Of a stretch of 64,000 nt of DNA, positions 55,637 through 64,000 are shown piece after piece. The position numbers and the translations under genes were made by a program. This stretch comes from Aerococcus suis. GTDB taxonomy: Bacteria; Bacillota; Bacilli; Lactobacillales; Aerococcaceae. Where the stretch lies: assembly GCF_900176325.1 (NCBI RefSeq), contig NZ_FWXK01000001.1:155770-219769 (forward strand). The letters are read 5' to 3'. The notes under the pieces are model-generated. The model did no database searches. It saw nothing but the letters and a program-made list of their open reading frames with translations, and had not been told where the DNA came from. Numbering within the stretch: the stretch's first letter is position 1; each line of letters opens with the position of its first letter.

Positions 55637-57967
55637 TTAACTCTCCTCCCAATTTTGGGCTGTTGTTTCTATTTTAGCGAATCCCTTCCGAAAATGATAG
55701 TAAATCCCGCCCATTTTATCGGTTCGATAAATTTCAGCACCTGATTGTTGTAATGATTTTAAGACTTCTTGATTTGGATGACCGTAGCGATTGTTTTCTC
55801 CTACTGAAATCCACGCCTGCTTAGGTTTGATAGTTTCCACAAATTCACTAGGTGTTGAGTGCCCGGACCCATGATGAGCAACCTTTAATATATCAATCTT
55901 TAATCCTAAACGTTGAATCATTTGTTGAACCCTTTGTTCATTTTTATCTTCGACATCTCCAGTAAACAAAAACCGACGTGGCCCTATTTCAGCATAAAGG
56001 ACGAGCGAATCTTCATTCTCTCCTGTTCCTTTCTCATGTGGATTTAACACATGAAAACTCGTCTCCGTTGACGCTCGTATCGTATCGCCAGTTTTTAACC
56101 AATGAATATGTGACTGCTGACCTGCCTGTTGTAAACTATCCGCTAAGGTTGCCAGCTGCGTCGTATCAGCTTGCATTCCAATTGGCAAATAAACATTATC
56201 AATGGGATAATGTTGGCTTAACTCATCAAATCCTCCCATATGATCATAATCGCCATGCGTTATAAACACGCCGTTTATCTTTCGAATTCCCTGAGCTTTT
56301 AAGCTCGGAATCAGTTGGCGACTCACCATACTAGACGTCTCCCGCTCTTCCCAATTTTCTTTGGCAAAATGAGGTTTTTCCGCCACATCAATGAGATAAA
56401 CTTTCTTCATATGCGGTAACTTTATCAAAAAGGTATCTCCTTGACCAATATCAACCATTTGGACCACGCCATTAGGATTAAGATAAGGATATGCCCATAA
56501 TATCATTAATACACTTCCTATTATGATAGTCATCACTTTTAAATGTTTTTGACTTTCAAAGGCTAAGAAATAACTAATGAAAACAATAACAATGATTCCC
56601 ATTAGCCAAGCTGGGATTTGACCAGTCACCCAATGAAAAATATCCCATTCGACAACTTCTAAACTTAATCGCTCCAACTGCCTAATCACCCATGCTAGTA
56701 ACGCTTGAAACCATTCCAAATAATTAGCTAAATCGACAAGATGAAGTCCCATTAATAGTAATAGACCTGGAAAAAGAAACACGGTAAAAATAAAAGAATA
56801 AAAAACATTTAATATTAAAGCTAGCCATGAAAATTGATAAAAGTGACTAACTAGTATTGGCACAATAGCCATTAAACACCCAAAACTCATCATCAGTTCC
56901 TTCATCCAATTGGGCCAAGAATAAGTTGTTAAACTTTGATTCATAAACAGAACAACAGCAGCTAATAAATATGTCAATTGCCAACTTAGTGAGAATAAAG
57001 CATACGGTTGCCACCATAGACAAATCATTAAGGTTAGACACGTCCCATTTAATGTTGATGGCGGATTACCTCGTCTTCGTTGCCACCAATTATATAAGTA
57101 AGCCCCAAACGCTCGAATTAAGCCATAAGGAAAATTGAGTAATAAGCAGTAAGCAAATAATAGTCCTAAGACGACTAAATCAACCACCTCAACAGTGAGA
57201 CCCAAAGGTAATAATAATCGTTTCATCTGTTTCACTAAATAAGTTACGTGAAAGCCTGAAATACTAAATAGATGAATCATTCCTATCGTTTGGTAAGCAG
57301 CTAATACGTTACTATCTATCACCTCTAATTCATTAAAGAATAACGACAAAATATAGGCCCGAATTTGAGGATTAGCAATTGTTTCGAATCGCCGTAAAAA
57401 GGCATATTTAAAGTTTGCGATTTGATACTTCCATTGACGTAATGGTTGGATAAAAATAATCTGTTTGGCGTTTAATATCCAAAATTCTTGGCGTCGCCAA
57501 AGAAACTGACGATAATTAAAACTGCCTAAATTTCTTTCTTCATCTGGTTGATTTAATTCCCCAAAAATTTTTACTTGAAAGCTTTCTGTTTGTGCCAACC
57601 ATTCTTTTTTCTCCGTTTCTGACGATAAATAATAAAAGACTTCGACCTTTTCCGCTGATTTTTCAGATAACACAACATTACCAGTAAAATGCACTTGATT
57701 TCCTTCAATTTCAACGTCAGTCATCGAAACATTCACAATCCACTCATTCTTATTGCTATCTAAATTCGTCTGTTTTTGGGATTGGTGGTATAACGTGTTT
57801 CCAGCCGTCACTATTAAAATAATAATAAATCCCCACCATAATTTTCGCTGATCTAAATACCAAACACGGCAAACAATCAACAAAAAACATATGATGGTCC
57901 AAAAATTACAATTGAGTAAAACTACAGTAACGCTTATCACGCCTAAAGTTAGCCAAATCATCGTCAA
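55637..57967 (-). CDS. comEC: Competence channel protein ComEC/Rec2
   Basis: Forms the membrane pore for single-stranded DNA in natural transformation. The 776-residue protein has N-terminal helices, the Competence domain (SLFFNELEVI, HLFSISGFHVTYLV), many further helices, and a C-terminal metallo-beta-lactamase domain (QGDTFLIKLP, THGDYDHMGGF, VAHHGSGHST). It appears intact. It follows comEA by 6 bases. Its integrity, together with the sigma/ComK-like locus at 12-14 kb, suggests the host may be transformable. Confidence 0.95.
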   Translation of the reverse strand: MTMIWLTLGVISVTVVLLNCNFWTIICFLLIVCRVWYLDQRKLWWGFIIILIVTAGNTLYHQSQKQTNLDSNKNEWIVNVSMTDVEIEGNQVHFTGNVVLSEKSAEKVEVFYYLSSETEKKEWLAQTESFQVKIFGELNQPDEERNLGSFNYRQFLWRRQEFWILNAKQIIFIQPLRQWKYQIANFKYAFLRRFETIANPQIRAYILSLFFNELEVIDSNVLAAYQTIGMIHLFSISGFHVTYLVKQMKRLLLPLGLTVEVVDLVVLGLLFAYCLLLNFPYGLIRAFGAYLYNWWQRRRGNPPSTLNGTCLTLMICLWWQPYALFSLSWQLTYLLAAVVLFMNQSLTTYSWPNWMKELMMSFGCLMAIVPILVSHFYQFSWLALILNVFYSFIFTVFLFPGLLLLMGLHLVDLANYLEWFQALLAWVIRQLERLSLEVVEWDIFHWVTGQIPAWLMGIIVIVFISYFLAFESQKHLKVMTIIIGSVLMILWAYPYLNPNGVVQMVDIGQGDTFLIKLPHMKKVYLIDVAEKPHFAKENWEERETSSMVSRQLIPSLKAQGIRKINGVFITHGDYDHMGGFDELSQHYPIDNVYLPIGMQADTTQLATLADSLQQAGQQSHIHWLKTGDTIRASTETSFHVLNPHEKGTGENEDSLVLYAEIGPRRFLFTGDVEDKNEQRVQQMIQRLGLKIDILKVAHHGSGHSTPSEFVETIKPKQAWISVGENNRYGHPNQEVLKSLQQSGAEIYRTDKMGGIYYHFRKGFAKIETTAQNWEES

Positions 57968-57973
57968 TTCCTA

Positions 57974-58720
57974 TTATTCAACGGTTATTTGGCTACGAAT
58001 ATTTTCTAATGTCTTTTCACCAATCCCATTGACATTTGTTAGTTCATCGACTGTTTGAAAACTTCCATTATTTTCACGGTATTGAATAATTTCAGTGGCT
58101 TTTTTCTCGCCAATTCCTGTAATTTCTTGGAGTTGACTACTATCCGCCGTATTAATATTGATTAACGCACTTGACTGTTGGCTACTTTCAGATGTCTCAC
58201 TATTCGCCACTGTTTCTGGAGTATTAATTGTCGTTAAATCAGGTGCCTGTTCCCCTTTTTTAGGAATATAAATCACCATCTGGTCACTCACACGCTGTGC
58301 TAAATTAATTTGCGTTTGATCCGCTTCGGACGTTAATCCCCCTGCTAAATCAATCACATCATAAATTCGCATTTCTTGATCAACGGGATAAATACTTGGT
58401 TTCTTTACAGCTCCTTTAATATCAACATATCCTTTTTGGACAACTTTCTCTTCACTAGCCGTTGACGACGGTGTGCTTTCTTCATTTAAAGCTGTTGGCT
58501 CGCTATCATCCAAATAATATTCTCGGTCGTCAGCCATTAGATAAGACTCTGACTGATTCACTTCTTCATTAGAATAAATGGTTTGATACACTTTAATCGC
58601 AATAAATAAGCATAGTAAAAAGCCACCGAAATACAATACTAATCGTCGGCCATAATCTTGCCATAACCCGATTAGTGATTTTGTCTTCAGTGACTTTAAC
58701 CATTGTTGCCATCTATTCAT
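57974..58720 (-). CDS. comEA: Competence DNA receptor ComEA
   Basis: Binds incoming double-stranded DNA at the cell surface. A 248-residue protein: a membrane helix near residues 27-46, a Ser/Glu-rich spacer, a SLBB-like segment (VDIKGAVKKPSIYPVDQEMR), and a C-terminal helix-hairpin-helix pair (ININTADSSQLQEITGIGEK, LTNVNGIGEKTLENI). It starts the comEA-comEC-holA unit, 78 bases after coaD. Confidence 0.95.
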   Translation of the reverse strand: MNRWQQWLKSLKTKSLIGLWQDYGRRLVLYFGGFLLCLFIAIKVYQTIYSNEEVNQSESYLMADDREYYLDDSEPTALNEESTPSSTASEEKVVQKGYVDIKGAVKKPSIYPVDQEMRIYDVIDLAGGLTSEADQTQINLAQRVSDQMVIYIPKKGEQAPDLTTINTPETVANSETSESSQQSSALININTADSSQLQEITGIGEKKATEIIQYRENNGSFQTVDELTNVNGIGEKTLENIRSQITVE

Positions 58721-58798
58721 CGCCGACCTCTCCTCTCATCTTCTTTTTTATAAATACGAAGAAAAGAAGTCGTTAACCTTACTTACAAAGCGGATTTT

Positions 58799-59281
58799 TT
58801 ATTTAAATTTATTGATGATGGCGCGATTAACATTTTCAGGAACGACAGCACTAATGTCGCCACCAAATTGAGCAATTTCCTTGATGATTGAACTCGACAC
58901 AAATCGATACTTTTCATCCGATAATAGAAAGACTGTTTCAACCCCACTATCTTGGAGTTTATTCATCAACGCGATATTCGTTTCATATTCAAAGTCTGTT
59001 GTATTACGTAGACCACGAATTAAGACACTCGCTCCTAATTCGCGAGCAAAATCAACTGTAAGACCGGCTTTTAATGCCACGACCTTGACATTATCAAGAT
59101 GAGCAGTAGCTTCCTTAGCCAAAGCCATTTTTTCTTCTCCAGTAAATAACGCTTTTTTACTCGTATTTGTTGCCACCGCCACATAAAGTTCATCGTATAA
59201 TTTAGCTGCTCGCTCAATCATATCAACATGTCCCATTGTTAACGGATCAAAGCTTCCAGCATATAAGGCTTTTTGACTCAT
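58799..59281 (-). CDS. coaD: Phosphopantetheine adenylyltransferase
   Basis: The fourth step of coenzyme A synthesis. The 160-residue protein starts ALYAGSFDPLTMGHVDMIE with the nucleotidyl-transferase T/HxGH, and has RGLRNTTDFEYE and the C-terminal SSSIIKEIAQFGGD. It follows rsmD with no gap, standard for Firmicutes. Confidence 0.97.
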   Translation of the reverse strand: MSQKALYAGSFDPLTMGHVDMIERAAKLYDELYVAVATNTSKKALFTGEEKMALAKEATAHLDNVKVVALKAGLTVDFARELGASVLIRGLRNTTDFEYETNIALMNKLQDSGVETVFLLSDEKYRFVSSSIIKEIAQFGGDISAVVPENVNRAIINKFK

Positions 59282-59854
59282 CTAATCCTCCTTATTCATA
59301 CCAGTATAAATAACAATTCGCGTAATCCCATAAGTGACATCTTTTATTTTTCCGAGCCCAGCTACCTCATCTGGTAACTCATCTGTTTTTTCCATCTCAC
59401 AAATCACTCGACTGGTTTGTTTTAACCAATTATCATTCACTAACATCGTTAAGGTTTTAACGAGTTGTTGCTTTTTATAAGGAGGATCTAAAAAAACTAA
59501 ATCAAAGTTTAACGTCGGATGTTGCTCACGTAACTGGGCTAATGCTCGTAAATTATTTCCACCTAATACCTCTGCCCGGTTTTCTAAGCCTAAAGTGGTG
59601 ATATTCTCCCGGATGGTGGTCAACGCTTGCCGATTTCGCTCACAAAAATAAGCATAGTGGGCGCCTCGAGATAAGGCCTCAATTCCAAGAGCGCCAGACC
59701 CAGCATAAAAATCTAAGACAGTCGTTTCTTCATCGAAATACGGGCCAATCATATTGAAGACAGATTCTTTAATCTTATCAGTTGTTGGACGGGTATTTTT
59801 ACCAGGAACCGCCTTTAGTTTTCTTTTCCCATGTTCACCAGCAATCACACGCAT
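59282..59854 (-). CDS. rsmD: 16S rRNA (guanine-966-N2)-methyltransferase
   Basis: A 190-residue SAM methyltransferase with RVIAGEHGKRKLKAVPG, VLDFYAGSGALGIEALSRGA and FDLVFLDPPYKK (catalytic NPPY-type motif). Stop and coaD start abut. Normally adjacent to ylbG, but an ABC transporter gene pair lies between here. Confidence 0.95.
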   Translation of the reverse strand: MRVIAGEHGKRKLKAVPGKNTRPTTDKIKESVFNMIGPYFDEETTVLDFYAGSGALGIEALSRGAHYAYFCERNRQALTTIRENITTLGLENRAEVLGGNNLRALAQLREQHPTLNFDLVFLDPPYKKQQLVKTLTMLVNDNWLKQTSRVICEMEKTDELPDEVAGLGKIKDVTYGITRIVIYTGMNKED

Positions 59855-59888
59855 CTAATCGCTCCTTTTTCTTGTACTATATTAAATA

Positions 59889-61484
59889 TTACTTAATTTT
59901 AGACCAAAAGGGTTTTACTGCTAGCCAATAATATAACCCAACAAACAATACTACCACTAAAACCCATAAACAAGAAAGAATTATTAGGTTATCCACTAAA
60001 TAATAAGAGAAGAAAACTCCTCCAACCAATATCATAACACCAAAAAAACCAACAAAGAATTTCAGCAATGTTAACCATTGACTACTACGGGTGAATAAAT
60101 CTTGAAAGTTACCCCAATCTAATCTGAGATGTTTATAGTCATATTTAAATCCATTAAATGCCATCACCCCTGCTCCTATTATTGTCCCTACTAGCATCAA
60201 TGGAATTAAATAAAAGGGAATGCCTAAACTAATCGCCACGAGGATAGAAATTATCGAGGAGACGACACTCTCAATTACCCAAACCGCTTTGAGTTTGGTC
60301 GCTAAGTATTGATGTCGATTAATGGGCAGTGTTTTCATAAATGGGTAATCCTGTTTTTCAATTGATAAAGCTATCCGTCCAAAAGAGGCATTAATTTGTA
60401 AGACATAGGCAATAGCCACTCCTAATATTATCAGCAAGCCGAAGTGATGCCATTGTAAATAAGCTAACGGTTTCTGAATGTCATCCCCGATAATAAATCC
60501 AATAAATGTCACTCCAACAAATAAGACCTCTGAAAGAATGATTTGTCCCGCTAATGACCGATTAAACAATGACCGAAAATGATACTTCCATAAAATAGAT
60601 TGAAGGTTTTGTGGCGTCTGGTTTTGTCTACTTTTGACTGTACGTGGTGCCTTCGATGCCTCAGCTCTAAAATGATGCGCTTCATAATGAATTACCCAAT
60701 ATAAAATGCCAATCGCCAAAACAAATAAAACCAGAATGATTAATGAATGTTGCCATTGAGTAGGTTCAGATAATATATAATAAAAATGTTTAAATACTGG
60801 TAACTCCGACATATCAATCAGTGGTTGTTGTTCCAATGGCGCATTGACACTTAATAAGATAAAGCGGAGATAACTCATAAACCAAGCAACCGCAATTGCC
60901 CCATAAAAAGTATACATAAACCCTTTTCGATGACGTTGGATAATAGGAATTTTTAATCCTAAAGCAAGAAATCCGAGACCAATGGCCATCATCGCCGTAC
61001 ATAAGATAATCGTTAAAAGAAGTCCGGCGATAATACCAAACCATAGTTGATGAGGAATCCACCACATTGTCAACCAAATCGTTAGCGCAATGGGAAACGC
61101 GAATGTAAGAATGCTCAATAATTTACTAAAAAATATTTCTGAGGGGGTAAAAGGTAACGGATAAAATTCATTCTGGTCGTCGGCATTAATTACCACATTT
61201 AAAAAACTTTGACCGTTTGTTACTAATAAAAATAAACCAAAAATCAGCAAAAAGTGAGAATAGATTCCTGGATAATCTCGTAAAGAAATATTTCCCACCA
61301 TAACACCAACAATGACTAAACCAGCTAATAACTGTTGCCCTAATGCTAGGAGAAGTCTTGGTGTTAAATTAATGAAAGAATCCGTTGATTTTTGCGCATT
61401 TTTTTGGCGGATTTTCGTTAATTGTGGCGCCATCCCACGAATCATATGTACTTTTAGTAAAGTTGATATCGCCGAAAATCTCAT
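59889..61484 (-). CDS. ABC transporter permease (EcsB-like)
   Basis: A 531-residue protein with about 10-12 membrane helices, no recognised substrate domain, and a basic cytoplasmic stretch near residue 285. It overlaps the ATPase gene by 4 bases (ATGA), so the two are a unit. The layout resembles EcsB- and ABC-2-type exporter permeases; the ~530-residue size is larger than B. subtilis EcsB (about 400). Substrate unknown. Confidence 0.75.
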   Translation of the reverse strand: MRFSAISTLLKVHMIRGMAPQLTKIRQKNAQKSTDSFINLTPRLLLALGQQLLAGLVIVGVMVGNISLRDYPGIYSHFLLIFGLFLLVTNGQSFLNVVINADDQNEFYPLPFTPSEIFFSKLLSILTFAFPIALTIWLTMWWIPHQLWFGIIAGLLLTIILCTAMMAIGLGFLALGLKIPIIQRHRKGFMYTFYGAIAVAWFMSYLRFILLSVNAPLEQQPLIDMSELPVFKHFYYILSEPTQWQHSLIILVLFVLAIGILYWVIHYEAHHFRAEASKAPRTVKSRQNQTPQNLQSILWKYHFRSLFNRSLAGQIILSEVLFVGVTFIGFIIGDDIQKPLAYLQWHHFGLLIILGVAIAYVLQINASFGRIALSIEKQDYPFMKTLPINRHQYLATKLKAVWVIESVVSSIISILVAISLGIPFYLIPLMLVGTIIGAGVMAFNGFKYDYKHLRLDWGNFQDLFTRSSQWLTLLKFFVGFFGVMILVGGVFFSYYLVDNLIILSCLWVLVVVLFVGLYYWLAVKPFWSKIK

Positions 61485-62257
61485 GACTCCTCACCTACTT
61501 CATTATCCTTATTGCTTTTTTCATTCGTTATGGAATCATCTACACATTTGACCATGTTTAAATAAATATCTTCTAGACTGGCATTCTGATGTTGAGCTCG
61601 TAAGTCTTTTAATGTTCCATCATATGAGATTTCGCCATGCTTTAAGATAACAATATGATCACATAATTCTTGCGCCGTATTTAAATCATGACTGGAAAAA
61701 ATCACAATATTTCCAGCTGCAGCATGCTGTTTAATTTGTTGTTTCAAATCAAAAATGGCTTGTGGATCCAGCCCCGTCATTGGCTCATCCATCACCCAAA
61801 TCTTTGGATGGCTAAGTAGCGCTCCAATCAACAGCACTTTTTGTCGCATCCCATGAGAAAACGATTGAATTAAATGATTGCGTTTGCCTTCTAGTTGATA
61901 GAAAGCCATTAATTCTTGAATTTTAGCTTCCGCTTCATCGTTCGGGATATTATAAGCTGCTCGAATTAAATCCCAATATTCACCTGCTGATAAATTCAAA
62001 AATAAATCAGGAGAATCTGGAACATAAGCTATCTTGGATTTCAATTCTAAGTCATTAACCGATAATGGCTTTCCATCAATGGTAATCGTTCCTGAAGTTG
62101 GTTCTATCACGCTCACTAATGATTTGATAGTCGTCGACTTGCCGGCTCCATTATGGCCAATCAATCCGAAAACCTCACCATCTGCAATTTCAAATGAGAC
62201 ATTATTTAAAGCTACCGTCGTTTCATATTCTTTTGTCACATGATCAAAAGTAATCAT
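61481..62257 (-). CDS. ABC transporter ATP-binding protein (EcsA-like)
   Basis: A 258-residue ATPase: Walker A GHNGAGKST (34-42), signature SHGMRQ, Walker B IWVMDEPMTGLD. The ATG at 62257 has GGAGG upstream; the longer frame to 62329 lacks one. It pairs with the permease. Resembles the EcsA branch; exported molecule unknown. Confidence 0.9.
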   Translation of the reverse strand: MITFDHVTKEYETTVALNNVSFEIADGEVFGLIGHNGAGKSTTIKSLVSVIEPTSGTITIDGKPLSVNDLELKSKIAYVPDSPDLFLNLSAGEYWDLIRAAYNIPNDEAEAKIQELMAFYQLEGKRNHLIQSFSHGMRQKVLLIGALLSHPKIWVMDEPMTGLDPQAIFDLKQQIKQHAAAGNIVIFSSHDLNTAQELCDHIVILKHGEISYDGTLKDLRAQHQNASLEDIYLNMVKCVDDSITNEKSNKDNEVGEES

Positions 62258-62378
62258 TGTATCGCCTCCAGAAAAGGTTTTCTTCAGTTTAGCATAGATT
62301 CTATATGTGACCAATAAATGATAAGTCATATTGAACTTATCTCAACAAAATGAGAAAAATGCATAATCATAAGACAAA

Positions 62379-62421
62379 ATAACCCTATGTCTGTCATTTT
62401 TGTCGACAAACATAGGGTTAT
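62379..62421 (-). terminator. Terminator-like hairpin after ylbG
   Basis: Perfect 12-base arms ATAACCCTATGT (62379-62390) and ACATAGGGTTAT (62410-62421), with a short T-rich tail on the minus strand. It separates ylbG from the ABC genes. Confidence 0.75.
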
Positions 62422-62425
62422 ATAG

Positions 62426-62716
62426 CTAGTTATTATCAGTAGAAGTTGCTCGAGCAGCAACAACTGATAACACATCATCAAAATTCATCGAAAGGTCTTG
62501 TCTTGGTGATGGGTCAACTTGGCGAACACATTTTATTTTTTGTAATTTCTTAGTGAGTTCCTCCTGTTGATCCGCATCAATATACACGATAGCATATTTC
62601 ATTCGTTTAGATACGTAATAAATATAACTATATTTCTTTAATTGATTAATTCCTTTCGTATGATGAAGCCAAACTACCAGCTCTTGACGTTCTGTTAATT
62701 GAGGAGGAGTTGACAT
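62426..62716 (-). CDS. ylbG: YlbG family (UPF0298) protein
   Basis: A 96-residue protein of unknown biochemical function, matching the YlbG pattern: VVWLHHTKGINQLKKYSYIY and YVSKRMKYAIVYID. In B. subtilis ylbG sits immediately before ylbH (rsmD) and coaD, which agrees with the local order apart from the inserted ABC genes. Predicted cytoplasmic. Confidence 0.85.
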   Translation of the reverse strand: MSTPPQLTERQELVVWLHHTKGINQLKKYSYIYYVSKRMKYAIVYIDADQQEELTKKLQKIKCVRQVDPSPRQDLSMNFDDVLSVVAARATSTDNN

Positions 62717-62731
62717 CTTTCTTCCAACTTT

Positions 62732-64000
62732 CTATTCTTTTTCAATTTCAATTAATAAATCTCCAGACTCTACTTGATCACCAGCAGCGACGAGAACTTC
62801 TTTTACGACCCCACTTGTTGGTGATTTAATCGTCGTTTCCATTTTCATCGCTTCAGAAATTAATAGGACTTGTCCTGGTTTGACCACATCTCCTGTTTTA
62901 ACTTGGACATCCAAAATATTTCCTGGCATGGTAGAGCCCACATGGTTTGGATTAGATTTATCTACTTTGCGTCGTGTGGCTTTTTTATTTGTCGCATGAG
63001 CATCTTGGACAATAATCTCTCGACGTTGTCCATTTAATTCGAAGAACATAATTCGATTACCGTTATGATCAGGTTCTCCAATTTCAATCAAACGAATAAA
63101 TAGGACTTTCCCTTTTTGAATTTCTATTGTTACTGATTCCCCTGGTTTCATACCATAGAAGAAGGTTGGTGTATCAATTAAACTTAAATCAGAGTATTTT
63201 TCGAGTTTTTGACGATAATCAATAAAGATATCTGGATACATCAAATAACTTAAGACATCTTTATCATCAACGTCATCATCATCTAATTTAGCAATGATTT
63301 CTTCACGAACAGCTTCGAAGTCGACGGGTTCAAGCAATGCCCCAGGTCTTTCAGTCGTAGATGGCGCATCTTTTAAGATAATATTTTTGACGTCTTCTGG
63401 GAATCCACCAACTGGTTGACCTAGTTTTCCTTGGAAGAAGTTAATCACTGATTCTGGGAAGTCAATTTGTTGCCCTTTTTCATAGAAATCTTTAATGGAT
63501 AAGTCATTTTGAACCATAAATAACGCCATATCCCCAACCACTTTTGAAGATGGTGTTACCTTGATGATATCACCAAATAACAAGTTCACTTCATGGTACA
63601 TGGCTTTAATTTCATTCCAACGATCACCTAAGTTAACGGCTTGAGCTTGTTGTTGTAAATTAGTATATTGTCCACCTGGCATCTCAGTTAAATAAATTTC
63701 GGTTTCGGGAACTTTTAATCCTGAACTGAAGGCATTGTAATATTCACGAATATCTGACCAATATTGGTTCAAACGTTGCGCATTTTTAGGGTTAAGTGCT
63801 GGTGTGCGTTCACCGTGTTCAAGTGCGTAGTATAAGCTAGTCATACTTGGCTGGCTAGTTGTTGAACTAAAGGCTGCTGTCGCCACATCAACAATATCGA
63901 CACCAGCTTCACTCGCTTTGACATACGTCATAATACCATTACCTGCCGTATCATGAGTATGTAAATGAATTGGCACGTCAACATGTGCTTTTAATTCAGA
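62732..64000 (-). CDS. pyc: Pyruvate carboxylase, C-terminal part (cut by window end)
   Basis: Biotin-dependent enzyme making oxaloacetate from pyruvate. The last 422 codons are present; the frame stays open through 64000. They include the end of the carboxyltransferase barrel (PIHLHTHDTAGNGIMTYVKA), the post-barrel domain, and the biotinyl domain with the attachment lysine in EAMKMETT. The 5' part, with the biotin carboxylase domain, lies outside. ylbG follows closely on the same strand. Confidence 0.95.
   Translation of the reverse strand, partial: SELKAHVDVPIHLHTHDTAGNGIMTYVKASEAGVDIVDVATAAFSSTTSQPSMTSLYYALEHGERTPALNPKNAQRLNQYWSDIREYYNAFSSGLKVPETEIYLTEMPGGQYTNLQQQAQAVNLGDRWNEIKAMYHEVNLLFGDIIKVTPSSKVVGDMALFMVQNDLSIKDFYEKGQQIDFPESVINFFQGKLGQPVGGFPEDVKNIILKDAPSTTERPGALLEPVDFEAVREEIIAKLDDDDVDDKDVLSYLMYPDIFIDYRQKLEKYSDLSLIDTPTFFYGMKPGESVTIEIQKGKVLFIRLIEIGEPDHNGNRIMFFELNGQRREIIVQDAHATNKKATRRKVDKSNPNHVGSTMPGNILDVQVKTGDVVKPGQVLLISEAMKMETTIKSPTSGVVKEVLVAAGDQVESGDLLIEIEKE

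Noticed and set aside
58721..58798. Possible ComK boxes or com-box in front of comEA
   Set aside because: AAAAATCCGCTTT fits one AAAA-N5-TTTT half imperfectly, but no second box at 8, 18 or 31 bp; no streptococcal-type TACGAATA. Not strong enough.

Overview
The window is 64 kb of chromosome from a low-GC Gram-positive coccus or rod, most likely a member of the Lactobacillales. The evidence is a set of conserved firmicute gene blocks (HAD-smc-rnc-acpP, gmk-rpoZ, priA-fmt-rsmB-stp-stk-rsgA, pyc-ylbG-rsmD-coaD-comEA-comEC-holA, rpsO-pnp), LPXTG wall-anchored proteins, an NrdIEF ribonucleotide reductase and a CAMP-factor relative. The family (Aerococcaceae or Carnobacteriaceae seem possible) cannot be fixed from the sequence alone. 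Nearly all genes are on the minus strand. No tRNA, rRNA, IS element, prophage or CRISPR array was seen.

Region 1 (1-9.2 kb, minus strand): the start of a HAD phosphatase, smc, rnc, acpP, plsX and recG, then a luciferase-like monooxygenase. The acpP promoter has an inverted repeat exactly between its -35 and -10 boxes.

Region 2 (9.2-15 kb), accessory: a wall-anchored metallophosphoesterase with 11-bp-phased direct repeats upstream of the kind bound by OmpR-family regulators (PhoP-like). Next is a sigma-70 factor of the SigH/ComX type, translationally coupled to an N-acetylmuramoyl-L-alanine amidase without a signal peptide. Divergent from these is a protein that looks like a diverged ComK. 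The late competence genes comEA and comEC lie at 55.6-58.7 kb. A YdcF-type membrane protein follows.

Region 3 (15-28 kb): fakA and yloU, then nrdI-nrdE on the plus strand behind two NrdR boxes 31 bp apart. nrdF is 6 kb away in the opposite orientation. Between them lie a YSIRK/LPXTG adhesin with an almost perfect 309-bp-period tandem repeat and a 785-residue CAMP-factor relative carrying three copies of the CAMP C-terminal domain. The latter sits behind four TGTAA(C/T) direct repeats resembling WalR sites.

Region 4 (28-40 kb): rpmB; rpe-thiN; and the run priA, fmt, rsmB, PP2C phosphatase, PASTA Ser/Thr kinase, rsgA, in which genes overlap or nearly so. gmk-rpoZ is upstream, separated from priA by an orphan gene.

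Region 5 (40-52 kb): a small plus-strand gene under three LexA (SOS) boxes, one of them filling the promoter spacer; cardiolipin synthase; RNase J2-like with a ThiT-like membrane protein; a HAD phosphatase followed by a 57-residue membrane protein; an aldehyde dehydrogenase; pnp (long structured leader) and rpsO; PAP2 and CadD-type membrane proteins on the plus strand.

Region 6 (52-64 kb): uvrB, rpsT, holA, comEC, comEA, coaD, rsmD, a two-gene ABC exporter, ylbG and the 3' part of pyruvate carboxylase.

The points most worth a second look are the sigma/amidase/ComK-like locus, the triple-LexA-box gene and the triplicated CAMP factor.
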